DNA of 64,000 nt from Hydrogenovibrio crunogenus (lineage in GTDB: Bacteria > Pseudomonadota > Gammaproteobacteria > Thiomicrospirales > Thiomicrospiraceae): contig NZ_CP032096.1 of NCBI RefSeq assembly GCF_004786015.1, positions 2,108,001 through 2,172,000 of the forward strand, in the 5' to 3' direction. Of this stretch, positions 8,505 through 18,671 are shown piece by piece. Position 1 is the first letter of the stretch. Every line of letters starts with the position of its first letter. The translations under genes were made by a program, and so were the position numbers. The notes below the pieces were generated by a model, which saw nothing but the letters and a program-made list of their open reading frames with translations, did not search any database and had not been told where the DNA came from.

Positions 8505-11213
8505 TCAGTCTGTCATCACCACCTTATTTCGACCTGTTTGCTTCGCCTGATATAACCGTCGATCAACCGTTTTATACAGTTCTTCAGAGTTGGTTAATGC
8601 ATCGGAATCACAATAAATTGCGCCAACCGAAATCGTCAATACCCCTTCTGTAGAAGCCGCATTCTCAATACCCAACGATTTTACTTTGAAGCATAGCTGC
8701 TCTAAGTAAGACTGGAATTCTGCTTCGCTTTTAAACCAAGAAATCACAAGAAACTCTTCGCCCCCCATTCGGAAAACAAAATCGGTCGCTCGATGGAAAG
8801 AGGTCTCTAAAACGTCTGCAACCTGTTTGAGTACCTGATCACCTTCCTGGTGCCCGTAGGTATCATTAATGGTCTTGAAAAAATCAATATCCATCATGGC
8901 AACAGCCAAGCTTCTGTGCTCCCGTTTCGCTCGATTGATTTCTCGTTCAATAATTTGATTAAAATAACGCCGGTTATACAACCCGGTCAAATCATCCGTT
9001 ATCGACAGCTGCTCATTACGCTTTCGGTCCGTGATATCAACTCGAGTGGCCCAGACTTGTTGAATATGTCCCATCACATCCAGAACCGGGGTCAGCGTCA
9101 ATTCAACCCAATAAGAGTGGCCATCATTGGCACGTCCTTCCATCTCACCCTTCCATGACTGACCCGCATTCACTTGTTTTAAAATAGCTTCTTGCTCTTC
9201 TTTTGACAAAGTTTCTGTTGCCAAATCAAGGTATTGCATCTCTTTTAATTCTTCACGACTATACCCAGATAACCGAGTAAAAGCGTCACTGACCCACTCA
9301 AACTTTAAGGTTTGCATATTAATTAACGTGGCGTACGTCAGCTCATGAATTTTTTCAATATAGGCTTGTTGTCGGTTCTTTTGATAACGGAACATCAACA
9401 AGAAAAACGTCAAAGTTAAAATAATGGCCAGCGAGATGCCACCCACTTCAATCAATTGCTTGCGGTCAAGTTTATTCACAACCTCCAGCTTGATCCATTT
9501 ATTAAAGATTTGCTGACGTTCCTCGTCCGTAATGGAGTCCAACCCTTTTCGCAAGATATTAAACAGAACCGGATTATCTTTAGTGACCCCAATGGCTAAT
9601 TCAAAACGATGATTAGATTGCCCGACGACATGAAGGCCTATTATTCCATATTTATGAATCGCATAATTAATCGCCCCAAGATTACCGGAGTACAGACTGG
9701 CGCGTCCATCCATGACCGCTTCCAACCCCTCTTTAACCGAGTCGACAATGACCAACTCAATACTGGGATAATGCTGCTTTAAAGTTTCATGGGACCAATA
9801 CCCGTTCACTACCGCCACTTTTTGCCCTTTTAAGGCATCATAGCTTTCAATAAAAGAGACATTTTTTCGACCCACCAACACCATTGGAAAAGACAAATAA
9901 GGCTTGGTAAAGCGCATATATTGCTCACGCTCTGGTGTGGCGACAGCACAAGAAAACACTTCCAACTGGCCCGCTCTCGTTTTAGACAATACTTCTGCCC
10001 ACCCCAGTGTTTTCTGGGCTTCAAATCGCACTCCTAATTTTTGTCCCAGCAAAGCAAAGTAATCGGATGCGATTCCTCGGTATTGCCCCTTTTTATCGAT
10101 AAATTCAAAAGGCTCCCAATCGATATCATTGGCTAATTTAATAACGGGATGAGCCGCTAAATAGGCTGACTCTTCTTCGGTATAGGCATATTGTGATGCA
10201 TTGAAAATAAACTGCTTCATATTCAGACGGTTAAACTCTTTCTGAGAGATTAACCCCACTTCTTTCGCCTCTGCTGCCGTGGCCATCAATTTGGCAGGCT
10301 CCACTTTACCGATTGGTACTTGGCCAGATTGAACATAGTGTGTTGTGACCTTCGCTTCATTCAGTAAAGCTTCACGCGATTTTACAACCGGATAATGCTG
10401 CATGATATAGTCCACCATCTCCGTTTGGTGATGGATGGCATACCGCCACCCTTTAATGGTGGCGGCTTTGAATTTTTGGATTTGCTCCGGGTGCTTGGCA
10501 GCAAGGGCTTCTGAAGTGACCACCAGATCGCCGTAACTCTGCACTCCAAAGGATTTGGGATCCACAATAAAAAATGCTTTGTTGCGTTGCTTCAAACGAA
10601 AAGGTTCATTCGTGGTATAGGCGCCATACAAATCGACTTTATGAAGAATAAAGTCTTCCAAATTGCCAGAAGAGTCAACGGATATCACCGGGTTCTTCAC
10701 TAAATTTTGAGCTTTGTTAATCAACCCTAGAATCTGTAAATTCCCATAATGCATGACTGTTTTGCCATCAAGCTCAGCCAGATCATTAATAGGCTGATGT
10801 GACAACAAGACCATGGGAGAGAATTGAAATGAACTCATAATGAGCTTAATCGGAACGCCTTTGGCATAATCGGCAATCATTGAACTATAACCAATACCAA
10901 TATCGGCCCGCCCAGACACAACCTCGTCCACCACACGAATGCCCGGTTTCCAGTTCTTCATCGAGACGTCTAACCCGACTTCCTGATAATAGCCTTGTTT
11001 GATGGCGGCGTAAAACCCGGCAAATTGAAACTGATGGTTCCAGTTCACTTGAACGGTTAAAGGATTTTCAGAAACATTGGGAGAGATTTCAGCTTGAGAG
11101 GCGGCATGACCACTCATAGAAAAGAAGAGGGAAGCCAGCAAAACAAGTGTTCGCAAAGAGTTGAAAGCTGAGGGTACGTTAATCTCCATACAATTATTAT
11201 ATGAATAATCCAC
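8505..11213 (-). CDS. Membrane diguanylate cyclase with NMT1-like and SBP_bac_3-like periplasmic sensors plus PAS
   Basis: 902 residues from GTG at 11213; ATG at 11189 is an equal alternative and neither has a strong ribosome site. Order: signal/anchor (about 15-38, ending HAA); NMT1/THI5-like binding domain (about 50-290; VQVNWNHQFQFAGFYAA, GIGYSSMIADYAKG); SBP_bac_3-like domain (about 345-575; IDWEPFEF); membrane helix (about 590-610); PAS (about 625-735); GGDEF (about 745-900) with active site GGEEF and inhibitory RATD five residues before it. It should make c-di-GMP in response to periplasmic ligands, by family analogy amino acids or pyrimidine-like compounds; the ligand is not visible. 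A shorter paralogue lies at 30433-32763. Confidence 0.9.
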   Translation of the reverse strand: MDYSYNNCMEINVPSAFNSLRTLVLLASLFFSMSGHAASQAEISPNVSENPLTVQVNWNHQFQFAGFYAAIKQGYYQEVGLDVSMKNWKPGIRVVDEVVSGRADIGIGYSSMIADYAKGVPIKLIMSSFQFSPMVLLSHQPINDLAELDGKTVMHYGNLQILGLINKAQNLVKNPVISVDSSGNLEDFILHKVDLYGAYTTNEPFRLKQRNKAFFIVDPKSFGVQSYGDLVVTSEALAAKHPEQIQKFKAATIKGWRYAIHHQTEMVDYIMQHYPVVKSREALLNEAKVTTHYVQSGQVPIGKVEPAKLMATAAEAKEVGLISQKEFNRLNMKQFIFNASQYAYTEEESAYLAAHPVIKLANDIDWEPFEFIDKKGQYRGIASDYFALLGQKLGVRFEAQKTLGWAEVLSKTRAGQLEVFSCAVATPEREQYMRFTKPYLSFPMVLVGRKNVSFIESYDALKGQKVAVVNGYWSHETLKQHYPSIELVIVDSVKEGLEAVMDGRASLYSGNLGAINYAIHKYGIIGLHVVGQSNHRFELAIGVTKDNPVLFNILRKGLDSITDEERQQIFNKWIKLEVVNKLDRKQLIEVGGISLAIILTLTFFLLMFRYQKNRQQAYIEKIHELTYATLINMQTLKFEWVSDAFTRLSGYSREELKEMQYLDLATETLSKEEQEAILKQVNAGQSWKGEMEGRANDGHSYWVELTLTPVLDVMGHIQQVWATRVDITDRKRNEQLSITDDLTGLYNRRYFNQIIEREINRAKREHRSLAVAMMDIDFFKTINDTYGHQEGDQVLKQVADVLETSFHRATDFVFRMGGEEFLVISWFKSEAEFQSYLEQLCFKVKSLGIENAASTEGVLTISVGAIYCDSDALTNSEELYKTVDRRLYQAKQTGRNKVVMTD

Positions 11214-11266
11214 CCGATTGACAGTTATTTCTTATCAACAAAACAACCTTTAATAATTTGCTAATA

Positions 11267-11467
11267 TCACCCTTCATAACAGCGCTGTTTTGCAAGCCGC
11301 ATCGCGGGGGGCACTTTAGCCCAATTCTCTGGAAACCTTTTCGATTGAAACTCCCGAAGTGCAGCGTAAGCATCGTCAATCAACGCAAAGCTTGCAATGG
11401 TTCTTTCCGAGTTCTTAACGCAATATCCAACGTCATCACAGTCAATATGGTAATTTTGTTCGGCCAT
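11267..11467 (-). CDS. Hypothetical 66-residue protein
   Basis: The likely start is ATG at 11467, with AAGGGAGAG 8 bases upstream. A longer frame extends to 11644 but overlaps the mutM start and lacks a ribosome site. The protein is acidic at the N-terminus (MAEQNYHIDCDDVGYCVKN), with four Cys overall (positions 10, 16 and near the C-terminus) and a basic C-terminal half ending KQRCYEG. I do not recognise a family. It is divergent from mutM. Confidence 0.6.
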   Translation of the reverse strand: MAEQNYHIDCDDVGYCVKNSERTIASFALIDDAYAALREFQSKRFPENWAKVPPAMRLAKQRCYEG

Positions 11468-11603
11468 TTTAGTCTCTCCCTTGCTTAAGACAGTTATCGG
11501 CACATTACTTTCAAAGCTGAGATAAAAAAACTTTAACCGAGTGTCATTTTTCCCAAACTTCTTTAAAATACCGACATCTTTTTCCAATTTATAAGAAATA
11601 AAC

Positions 11604-12419
11604 ATGCCAGAATTACCCGAAGTAGAAACGACTCGAAAAGGCATTCAACCCAAGGTTGAAGGTCAAGCCATTCAAAAAATCATCATTCGTAATGGCAAGC
11701 TTCGCTGGCCTGTCGATACAAGTCTGACGGAAAAACTGCCAGGCCTGGTTATTTTAAGCATTAAACGTCGTGCGAAATATCTACTTCTGGAAACCAGCCA
11801 AGGACATTTAATTATCCATTTAGGCATGTCTGGCAACCTGCGTGTACTCCCGCAACAAGAACCTGCAATCAAGCATGACCACATTGATCTGCTGCTAGAA
11901 AATGGCTTTTTGTTGCGCTACCACGATCCCCGGCGTTTTGGCAGCTGGTTATGGACTGAGGCGCCAATCCAGGAGCACACACTATTAAAGTCTCTTGGCC
12001 CTGAACCCTTGACCGATGCTTTTAATGCTGAGTACCTTTTCCAAAAACTGCAGGGCAGAAAAACGGCCATCAAAACGTTTATTATGAATAACCACATCGT
12101 GGTGGGCGTTGGCAACATTTATGCCAATGAATCGCTTTTTCTGAGTGGCATTCATCCAAGCAGAACGGCGCAGAGTTTAACACTCACAGAAACGACCAAG
12201 CTCGTCGCACATATCAAAATGGTCTTAAGTGCTGCAATAGAACAAGGAGGCACCACCTTGAAAGACTTTTTAACCCCTGATGGTAAGCCAGGTTATTTTG
12301 AACAGAAACTGAATGTGTATGGTAGAGAAAACGCACCTTGCTTACGGTGTCATGCATCCATCGAAAAAGTTGTTCTAAATCAACGCGCCGCCTACTTTTG
12401 TTCAAATTGTCAAAAGTAG
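11604..12419 (+). CDS. mutM: Formamidopyrimidine-DNA glycosylase
   Basis: 271 residues. It removes 8-oxoguanine and formamidopyrimidines from DNA and nicks the strand by beta/delta elimination. The N-terminus MPELPEVETT supplies catalytic Pro2 and Glu3. Lys in the SIKRRAKYLL strand, the H2TH region GVGNIYANESLF and the C-terminal zinc finger CLRC...CSNC are all present. A CCAGGCCTGG repeat at 11739 encodes Pro46-Gly-Leu. Confidence 0.98.
   Translation: MPELPEVETTRKGIQPKVEGQAIQKIIIRNGKLRWPVDTSLTEKLPGLVILSIKRRAKYLLLETSQGHLIIHLGMSGNLRVLPQQEPAIKHDHIDLLLENGFLLRYHDPRRFGSWLWTEAPIQEHTLLKSLGPEPLTDAFNAEYLFQKLQGRKTAIKTFIMNNHIVVGVGNIYANESLFLSGIHPSRTAQSLTLTETTKLVAHIKMVLSAAIEQGGTTLKDFLTPDGKPGYFEQKLNVYGRENAPCLRCHASIEKVVLNQRAAYFCSNCQK
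11739..11748 (-). repeat. CCAGGCCTGG dispersed repeat (inside mutM)
   Basis: Exact copy; the T-rich tail is on the minus strand (CAGTTTTT). Read by mutM in the Pro-Gly-Leu phase, different from coaBC. Confidence 0.9.
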
Positions 12420-12541
12420 CGCCAATCAACTGTTAAGATAAAATGACAGGAAGGTGTTTCAGCCGAAGAAAAATTGAGAGGGTTGATTAAAAACATTAAC
12501 CTATTGAAAAATTACTCTTTTTTGAGGCTTAATCGAAAAGT

Positions 12542-13036
12542 ATGCGTTTTAAAGGCTTAACTTATTTACATAAAACATACTCACTCGTTGCAGTGGGTTG
12601 TGTATTTGTCGTTTTGATTTTGGGTGGCTGCAATTCAGACTTTTTACCCTCCAATAAGCAAATCAGCCAGTGGCCCGTCAATACCTCATGCAAATTAGAT
12701 GCCTCCGCTTGCTCCACTTCGGTTAAAAATCAATCCATTACTTTAGATATTCAACCTAAACCTATCCGGGTAGCCAGAATGTTGAATGTCCGCGTCAAAT
12801 TGACAGGCATTGAAGCCGAAAAAGTAGAACTCGATATCGCCGGACAAAACATGTATATGGGCTATAACCGAGTCACATTAACGCCCGTAAAAGGGTACCC
12901 GCACCTGTATGAGGGTCAATCCATGCTCGCCTTCTGTACCAATGACAAAATGGATTGGCATTTATCCGTTTTGGTGACTCAGAAAAACCAACCGCTTATC
13001 CAGGCGCCTTTTGCATTAACCACTCGGTCGCAATAA
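12542..13036 (+). CDS. Putative lipoprotein, hypothetical
   Basis: 164 residues. A long N-terminus (MRFKGLTYLHK) precedes a hydrophobic helix and lipobox LILGGC (Cys about 30). The rest is soluble, with CKLDASACS near the start of the mature domain and a Phe-Cys-Thr pattern near 140, so a disulfide is possible. No recognised domain. It sits between mutM and the P-type ATPase on the same strand, 83 bp before the latter. Confidence 0.65.
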   Translation: MRFKGLTYLHKTYSLVAVGCVFVVLILGGCNSDFLPSNKQISQWPVNTSCKLDASACSTSVKNQSITLDIQPKPIRVARMLNVRVKLTGIEAEKVELDIAGQNMYMGYNRVTLTPVKGYPHLYEGQSMLAFCTNDKMDWHLSVLVTQKNQPLIQAPFALTTRSQ

Positions 13037-13119
13037 ACGCTCCCAATCACTCAAAAGGCTTTTTTTGAATTCGAATCAAACTATGTCAAAATAAAAGCAC
13101 CTTAACTGAGGATAACGTT

Positions 13120-15816
13120 ATGACATGGTTTAACCAATCAACCGATTCGGTTATCAAGGCCCTCAAATCGGATTATCAGCAAGGTCTGTCAGAGGACCAA
13201 AGGGGAGAACGTCAAACGGCTTTTGGGCTGAATGAAATTAATCAGGTCAAACACGCTTCTGCCTTACATATTTTTATCGCTCAGTTAAAAAATCCATTAC
13301 TCATCATTCTTGCGCTGGGCGCATTACTGTCTTTTTATACCGGTCATCATGTCGATGCGTTTGCCATCACCACCATTATTTTAATCAACGCCTCCATTAC
13401 TTTTATTCAAGAATATAAAGCTCAAAAATCAATCGATGCCTTACGTGATATGTCGGCACCACATTGCCATGTCAAACAAAATGGACAATGGCATGAGATG
13501 TCGGCAAAGCAACTCGTTCCTGGAGACATCATTCTTCTGAAAACAGGCGACATCATCCCTGCCGATTGCCGTCTGGTTGAAACAACCCAATTGGAGGTGG
13601 ATGAATCGGCACTCACAGGCGAATCGAATCTAATCAGAAAACAAACCTCTGTTTTAGAATCGTCGGATTTAACACTGGGCGACCAACTCAATATGGGATT
13701 TATGAGCACACCTGTTCACAACGGAAGGGGCATCGCGGTTGTGACCGCTACAGGCATGAAAACCGAAGTCGGTAAAATTGCTCGGCTGATCGAGACCACC
13801 CAGAACCGACTCACGCCTTTGCAAGCTCGCATCCATGCTTTATCGAAAACCCTGATCTGGGCTGCTTTATTTATTGTAGCCGTCATCATTGGTATTGGAT
13901 TCTATAAAGGTCTTACTCTTTCCGGCATGGTAGACACCAGTATCTCATTGGTCGTCGCAGCCATACCCGAAGGCTTGACGACTGTCGTCACCATCGTCTT
14001 AACATTAGGGGCGAAACACATGATGCGTAACCATGCGCTGGCGAAGTATTTGGCCTCTGTAGAAACGCTTGGCTCCACCTCTGTTATCTGTACCGATAAG
14101 ACGGGAACCTTGACTCAAAACAAAATGCAATCTGTTCAAATCTGGGCAGGAGGTGAGCATTATCACATTCAAGGAGAAGGCTACCGCCCAATAGGAGAAT
14201 TTAAGGATGATCAGCAACGGCCCGTGACCCCGCAACAACATCCGCACTTAAACCACCTATTGGAAATGTCGGCCTTATGTAATGAAGCACAACTCGTCGA
14301 ACAAGAGGGGCGTTACCACATCCAAGGACTTCCCACAGAAGGGGCATTAGTCGTGGCAGCCGCAAAAGCCAACATCCACAAAGAAGCATTGCAACAGCAC
14401 CACAGAATCATCAAGACCTTTCCATTTGATCCCAAACGAAAAATGATGAGTATCATCATACAAGAGCCTGATAATAGCTATCAACTGATTGTAAAAGGTG
14501 CGCCGGATGTCTTAATAGACCATTCTGAAATCATTGAATTCCAAGACAAACATTTAGATGTCACCAGTAATCGATACCTTATTGAAGACGTCATTCACAC
14601 TTTTGGCTCTCAAGCGTTAAGAACACTCGCTATCGGTTATCGACATTTATCAGAAGCTCAAATTCATCTTTCACAGGAAGAGCTTGAAACCCAGCTAACA
14701 TTTACAGGGTTACACGGTATCATTGACTTGCCGAGACCGGAAGCAACGCAATCTGTCAAAGAGTGCCATGAAGCAGGGATTCGTGTCATTATGATTACGG
14801 GGGATCATGCTGTCACCGCCCGAGCCATTGCTGAAAAAATGCAAATCATTCATGCTAATGAGGAAGCAATCGTCATCACGGGAAAAGAACTGAATGCCCT
14901 ATCGGATGAAGAACTCGGAAACTTGGCTCCCAAAATTCATGTCTATGCACGGGTTACCCCTGAACATAAATTACGCATAGTGAAAGCGCTACAGCAACGA
15001 GGAGATGTGGTTGCCATGACCGGTGACGGTGTCAATGATGCACCAGCCCTAAGAAAAGCGGACATTGGCATCGCGATGGGAGACAGCGGAACCGGCGTTG
15101 CGAAAGAATCTGCCGATTTAATATTGCTGGATGATAATTTTGCAACCATCGTGACCGCGGTTCGGGAAGGCCGTCGAATTTATGACAATATCCGCAAGTT
15201 CATACGCCAGGATTTGACAGCCAATGTCGGTGAAGTCTCAGCAATCTTATTTGCTTTTTTACTGATCAGTGGAGAGCCGCTGCTCGCTCTGGCGCCGCTA
15301 ATGATTCTTTGGGTCAACCTGGTCAGTGACGGCATGCCCTCTTTAGCGTTAGGCGTGGATGTCGCTGAAGCGGATGTCATGAAACGTTCTCCTCGCGATC
15401 AAAAAGACAGTTTTTTTGCCGACAGCTTAGGCGCTCGAATTATTGTCCGAGGGCTGGTAATGGGGGGGTTCACTTTCTGGATGTTTCACTATGCGCTGCA
15501 CCTTGGCATGACGTTGGCGTATGCCCAAACACTTGCTTTTATGACCCTGATATTTGGGCAATTATTTCATGTATTTGATGCACGCACTTTTACCAGTCTC
15601 TATCGACGCAACCCTTTTACGAACCGATTGTTACTATTGGCGGTATTTGGTTCCGGCGCACTTTCCATTTTAATGGTTTACAGCCCCTTTGGAAATTTAG
15701 TCCTAGGAACAACCCCCCTTCAATTGCACCATTTGGTTATGACGTTTTTTATCGCCGCACTGCCAACTTTTATTTTATCGGGCATCAAGGAACTGTTTAG
15801 ATTTAAGTGGTTATAA
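13120..15816 (+). CDS. P-type cation ATPase, type IIA (Ca2+-transporting kind)
   Basis: 898 residues, full length. N-terminal cation-ATPase domain; actuator motif LTGES; M4 motif IPEGL; phosphorylation site DKTGTLT; nucleotide region with KGAPD; hinge TGDGVNDAPA. The transport residues match SERCA: Glu in IPEGL (M4), Asn and Glu in NVGE (M5), Asn and Asp in NLVSDG (M6, Ser where SERCA has Thr). That set supports Ca2+ rather than Mg2+ or Na+/K+, although export of another divalent ion is possible. Inner membrane, about ten helices. A repeat copy follows the stop by 5 bp. Confidence 0.88.
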   Translation: MTWFNQSTDSVIKALKSDYQQGLSEDQRGERQTAFGLNEINQVKHASALHIFIAQLKNPLLIILALGALLSFYTGHHVDAFAITTIILINASITFIQEYKAQKSIDALRDMSAPHCHVKQNGQWHEMSAKQLVPGDIILLKTGDIIPADCRLVETTQLEVDESALTGESNLIRKQTSVLESSDLTLGDQLNMGFMSTPVHNGRGIAVVTATGMKTEVGKIARLIETTQNRLTPLQARIHALSKTLIWAALFIVAVIIGIGFYKGLTLSGMVDTSISLVVAAIPEGLTTVVTIVLTLGAKHMMRNHALAKYLASVETLGSTSVICTDKTGTLTQNKMQSVQIWAGGEHYHIQGEGYRPIGEFKDDQQRPVTPQQHPHLNHLLEMSALCNEAQLVEQEGRYHIQGLPTEGALVVAAAKANIHKEALQQHHRIIKTFPFDPKRKMMSIIIQEPDNSYQLIVKGAPDVLIDHSEIIEFQDKHLDVTSNRYLIEDVIHTFGSQALRTLAIGYRHLSEAQIHLSQEELETQLTFTGLHGIIDLPRPEATQSVKECHEAGIRVIMITGDHAVTARAIAEKMQIIHANEEAIVITGKELNALSDEELGNLAPKIHVYARVTPEHKLRIVKALQQRGDVVAMTGDGVNDAPALRKADIGIAMGDSGTGVAKESADLILLDDNFATIVTAVREGRRIYDNIRKFIRQDLTANVGEVSAILFAFLLISGEPLLALAPLMILWVNLVSDGMPSLALGVDVAEADVMKRSPRDQKDSFFADSLGARIIVRGLVMGGFTFWMFHYALHLGMTLAYAQTLAFMTLIFGQLFHVFDARTFTSLYRRNPFTNRLLLLAVFGSGALSILMVYSPFGNLVLGTTPLQLHHLVMTFFIAALPTFILSGIKELFRFKWL

Positions 15817-15820
15817 CGCA

Positions 15821-15837
15821 TCAGGCCTGGTTGTTTT
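15821..15837 (+). repeat. CAGGCCTGG repeat variant after the P-type ATPase
   Basis: TCAGGCCTGG with one mismatch in the core, followed by TTGTTTTTT on the + strand. The stem is imperfect (CA-GGCC-TGG), so termination would be weak, though the position and T run would suit it. Confidence 0.75.
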
Positions 15838-15959
15838 TTAAGCACTTTGCACTCAAAATGCTAATTAGCAAAAAAATAGAGGCATAAAAACTTTAAATGA
15901 AACATCACAATAAAACCGATAAACTAAAGCCTATGTCATCCTAAAAAGTCATTATTCGT

Positions 15960-18656
15960 ATGGTAAAAACGACCTCTTTGCTTAAAAAACCGTTCATGCT
16001 TATTCTGTGGCTTTTTGTCGTTTTATTTATTGTGTTTAGCAGCGCGTCTTATCTTTTACATCAAATTCATTTAAAGCAAGCCGAAAAGCATTTCAGTGAT
16101 GTCTCCTCTACATTATTAGACGAACAAATCAAGAAAAAGTTTGATGTGGGTCAGGCCATCAACCTCTCTTACGCGAACAACAGTCAACTCAAAAAAGCCA
16201 TCGCTTTTGAAGACCGTTCTTTTCTGATAAAAGAGCTAAAACATACCCAACAAAATTTTTCTATCTGGACCCGTTTTAAAGAAATCGGCATGCACATTAT
16301 CACCGCCGATGGCCGCTCTTTGCTCAGAACGTATGACATTCCCAGCTACAACCAGGATTTAACGCGTCACAACCTCATCCAGAAAGTCATCAAAACCCGA
16401 AAAGATGTCAGTGGTATCGATATCGGGGGCGCTTCAACGAACTATCGGCTCATCGACATCATTCCGGTATTTGCAAATGATGACCCGGAAGAAATTGTTG
16501 GCTTCATCAGCATGTCTCAAGGTTTTGAATCCATCATGAATGCCATGAACAAAGCCGGCTTCCAGTTTGCAATTTATAAAGCCATTCGACCAGATAACGG
16601 GGGGCCGGCTGAGTTTGTTCAGGATGACAATGAGATTTACCAAACACAATCTCTAAAAAACTTATCCTTTACTGAAAAAAACCTGTTAACAAACTCTTTG
16701 CACTTTCAAAATAACCAAGTGCTTTACACTCAGAACCTTTTTGACAACACCGGCAAAATTAAAGCGACAATCGTCGTGGCTGAACCTATCGAGATTTTGC
16801 AGAGAGAAGCCTGGCAAAATACCAAAAACTACATCATCGTTTTCGCGTTTATTTTAATTGTGTTGCTTGTCTTAAGTATGGCACTCCTCAATATGATGCG
16901 AAAAGAGGTGATTAAACCGATTCAACGGTTGGAAAAAAAGATAGGAACCATCATCCAAACCCAGTCGTTTGACCAAGAAGTGGAAGTTGTTGAAAACAAT
17001 GAAATCGGTCAGATGAAACATCGTTTCAATCGGTTGCTGTCAGAAATCAACGAACTGATTTATTCCATTAATTATCAACAAAAAGCCATTGACCAGACAC
17101 TGATTGTGTCTAGGACGGATCCTTATGGCACCATTTTATATGTTAACGATAACTTCTGCAGAATCAGTGGTTATTCAAAAGAAGAGTTGGTCGGCCAACC
17201 ACATAACATCGTTCGTCACCCTGAGATGCCTAAAAGTACGTTTGAAGAAGTTTGGGCCACAATACAATCGAAAAAAATCTGGTCAGGCGAAATCAAAAAT
17301 CTGCGTAAGAATGGCGAAACGTATTACGTCATGTCTTACATCATGCCCTTGCTGGACAAAAATGGCAACATCAAAGAGTTTCTGTCCATAAGAGAAGACA
17401 TCACCGAACGGGTTCGTCTCGAAAAATCGCTAGAGAAAGCCAAGCAGGATGCCGAAGAAAGAAGACTGGTGGCGGAAAAATCGAACCAGGCAAAATCAGA
17501 ATTCTTATCTAGCATGAGTCATGAATTGCGGACGCCTTTAAATTCAATCATTGGATTCGCTCAATTGCTGGAACTCTCGGATCTATCCGAAAAACAAAAG
17601 AAACAGTTAAAAAACATTTCTACCAGTGGGGAGCATTTATTACACCTCATTAATGACCTACTGGAATTGGCCAAAATTGAATCTGGCAACATTTCTTTGT
17701 CGGTTGAAAGAACCGAACTCAAACCGATTGTGGAAGAATGCTTACAGATGATTCATACAGCAGCGGAAAAACATCATATCAAGATTCTGATATCGGAAAA
17801 GTCCAATTGTAATTACTTTGTCATTGCAGACCATTTACGGCTCAAGCAAGTACTGGTGAACTTCTTAACCAATGCCATCAAATATAACCGTGAAAATGGT
17901 TCAGTTATTCTGTTTGCAGAAAAGAAAACCGCTGAAGAATCGCCACACAAAAACGGCTGCATTAGAATCAGTATCGAGGATACCGGTTATGGAATTGCAG
18001 AAAAGTATCAGAAAAAACTGTTCCAACCATTTAATCGCCTTGGCCATGAAACATCAACCATTGAAGGAACCGGAATCGGCTTGGCCATTACAAAAGACCT
18101 GATTGAAAAGATGGATGGCCAGGTTGGGTTTGAAAGCACCGAAGGGGTGGGATCTACATTCTGGTTCGATATTCCCATCGCCAGCGATATTGACTCAGAT
18201 TCGTTAGAACAATGTCGTTTAAAAAACGAGGAACAGGTTGAAAATACTTCTATTGAGCCGAAAAAGACCGGCAAAACCACTTTAAGGATACTCTACATCG
18301 AAGATAATCCAGCCAACATGCAATTGATGGCCAACATCATCGAAACACTGGATAACTGCGAGCTTGTGATCGCCCCCAATGCGGAGGACGGTACTACGAA
18401 AGCACAACAATACTTACCCAACATCATCTTTATCGACATCAATCTCCCCGGCATGAATGGCGATGAAGCGCTGCCTATCTTAAAAGCGATTCCGGAACTG
18501 GAAGCACAAAACACCCTTTATTATGCTTTGACCGCCAATGCAATGAAAGAAGATGTGAAAGAAGGATTAATAAAAGGGTTTGATAAATATCTCACCAAAC
18601 CGATCAATGTGGCCGAAATTTTATCGATTATTAAAGAACAAACATACTCTTTATAA
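15960..18656 (+). CDS. Membrane hybrid sensor histidine kinase (Cache-like sensor, HAMP, PAS, receiver)
   Basis: 898 residues. Membrane helix about 12-33; periplasmic Cache-like domain (about 40-285); second helix (about 292-316); HAMP (about 318-368); PAS (about 380-490) with Aer-like VRHPEMPK, often seen in redox or aerotaxis sensors; HisKA (about 510-575) with SHELRTPLNS; HATPase (about 620-740) with NAIKYN, DTGYGIA, GTGIGL; receiver (about 773-895) with phospho-acceptor Asp near 825 in FIDINLPG and Lys in LTKP. Unlike the kinase at 1507-4857, to which its kinase core is closely similar, the receiver here is intact. No output regulator sits beside it. Confidence 0.9.
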   Translation: MVKTTSLLKKPFMLILWLFVVLFIVFSSASYLLHQIHLKQAEKHFSDVSSTLLDEQIKKKFDVGQAINLSYANNSQLKKAIAFEDRSFLIKELKHTQQNFSIWTRFKEIGMHIITADGRSLLRTYDIPSYNQDLTRHNLIQKVIKTRKDVSGIDIGGASTNYRLIDIIPVFANDDPEEIVGFISMSQGFESIMNAMNKAGFQFAIYKAIRPDNGGPAEFVQDDNEIYQTQSLKNLSFTEKNLLTNSLHFQNNQVLYTQNLFDNTGKIKATIVVAEPIEILQREAWQNTKNYIIVFAFILIVLLVLSMALLNMMRKEVIKPIQRLEKKIGTIIQTQSFDQEVEVVENNEIGQMKHRFNRLLSEINELIYSINYQQKAIDQTLIVSRTDPYGTILYVNDNFCRISGYSKEELVGQPHNIVRHPEMPKSTFEEVWATIQSKKIWSGEIKNLRKNGETYYVMSYIMPLLDKNGNIKEFLSIREDITERVRLEKSLEKAKQDAEERRLVAEKSNQAKSEFLSSMSHELRTPLNSIIGFAQLLELSDLSEKQKKQLKNISTSGEHLLHLINDLLELAKIESGNISLSVERTELKPIVEECLQMIHTAAEKHHIKILISEKSNCNYFVIADHLRLKQVLVNFLTNAIKYNRENGSVILFAEKKTAEESPHKNGCIRISIEDTGYGIAEKYQKKLFQPFNRLGHETSTIEGTGIGLAITKDLIEKMDGQVGFESTEGVGSTFWFDIPIASDIDSDSLEQCRLKNEEQVENTSIEPKKTGKTTLRILYIEDNPANMQLMANIIETLDNCELVIAPNAEDGTTKAQQYLPNIIFIDINLPGMNGDEALPILKAIPELEAQNTLYYALTANAMKEDVKEGLIKGFDKYLTKPINVAEILSIIKEQTYSL

Positions 18657-18671
18657 AGGTCATGTCCCTGC

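Noticed and set aside
11468-11644. N-terminal extension of the 66-residue protein to 11644
   Set aside because: It overlaps the mutM start and lacks a ribosome site, whereas ATG at 11467 has AAGGGAGAG correctly spaced.
15859-15870. TGCTAATTAGCA palindrome upstream of the second hybrid kinase
   Set aside because: AT-rich, short, with no second copy or promoter context to support an operator.
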